A DNA stretch of 38,051 nucleotides, taken from positions 1-38,051 of the forward strand of contig CABQJK010000019.1 of assembly GCA_902464495.1 (NCBI GenBank). Reading direction: 5' to 3'. The DNA comes from an uncultured Collinsella sp. (GTDB taxonomy: Bacteria; Actinomycetota; Coriobacteriia; Coriobacteriales; Coriobacteriaceae). The first letter of the stretch is position 1; each line of letters opens with the position of its first letter. The notes below the pieces were generated by a model. The model was not told the origin of the DNA. It did not search any database and was given only the letters and a program-made list of their open reading frames with translations. Below, piece after piece: positions 37,958 through 38,051 of this stretch. A program made the translations under genes and the position numbers.

Positions 37958-38051
37958 CGATTCTTGGTCGAAATCAGCAAAACTCGACTTGAAACTGGTC
38001 GCGCGCGCAGACGTGGTGTAAGAGCGTCCTGAGGTCCGTCGCTGCAAATCC

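Noticed and set aside
1..38051. CRISPR array, prophage or complete insertion sequence
   Set aside because: No regularly spaced repeat series, phage structural genes or transposase frames were seen; the repeats present are solitary inverted-repeat units.

Overview
The window looks like a chromosome segment of a gut Coriobacteriia bacterium, most likely Collinsella or a close relative. This is inferred from the high GC coding sequence, strong AGGAGG-type ribosome binding sites, the mucin-sugar PTS locus, the Coriobacteriia-style housekeeping genes and several families of small intergenic inverted repeats. No database search was possible, so the species is not proven.

Left third (1-14000): sugar use. 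The window opens in the last codons of a glycoside hydrolase family 1 gene, followed by a DeoR-type repressor (-) and aldose 1-epimerase galM (+). After an orphan mannose-class PTS EIIB gene whose active-site His is replaced by Tyr, and a tRNA-Thr(CGT), comes an N-acetylgalactosamine (Aga-type) locus on the minus strand. Read in the direction of transcription it holds EIIA, a YajC-like membrane protein, EIIB, EIIC, EIID, a GntR/UTRA regulator, agaS and nagA. After a flavodoxin gene on the other strand it continues with a lacX-like mutarotase, tagatose-6-phosphate kinase lacC, a 3' remnant of a second nagA and a YhcH/YjgK/YiaL protein. Together these would import and phosphorylate GalNAc (or galactosamine), deacetylate it, convert it to tagatose-6-phosphate and phosphorylate that to tagatose-1,6-bisphosphate. 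The aldolase is not in the window. Two DasR/NagR-like palindromes (TGGT-N4-ACCA), before the EIIA gene and before agaS, are good candidates for the regulator's operators.

Middle (14000-24700): a DUF2975 membrane protein paired with a small Cro/CI-type regulator; a membrane-anchored SurA-like protein; NAD-type isocitrate dehydrogenase; a HEAT-like protein, a small membrane protein and a beta-hydroxyacid dehydrogenase with an extraordinary Cys/His-rich tail; DegV; long-form ribosome hibernation factor; an orphan family-3 solute-binding lipoprotein with a long leader; a 227-bp MITE-like inverted-repeat element; and a predicted nuclease-fold protein.

Right third (24700-38051): a conserved informational cluster on the minus strand (tmk-holB-ricT-comF), a zinc-ribbon membrane protein (+), an archaeal/topo III-like type IA topoisomerase with four zinc ribbons and a histone H1-like tail, then tatA-tatC-hypA-hypB (Tat export next to nickel insertion for hydrogenase), a STAS-domain protein, a class Ic aspartate aminotransferase and a small hypothetical gene. 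The window ends in a second copy of one arm of the MITE-like element.
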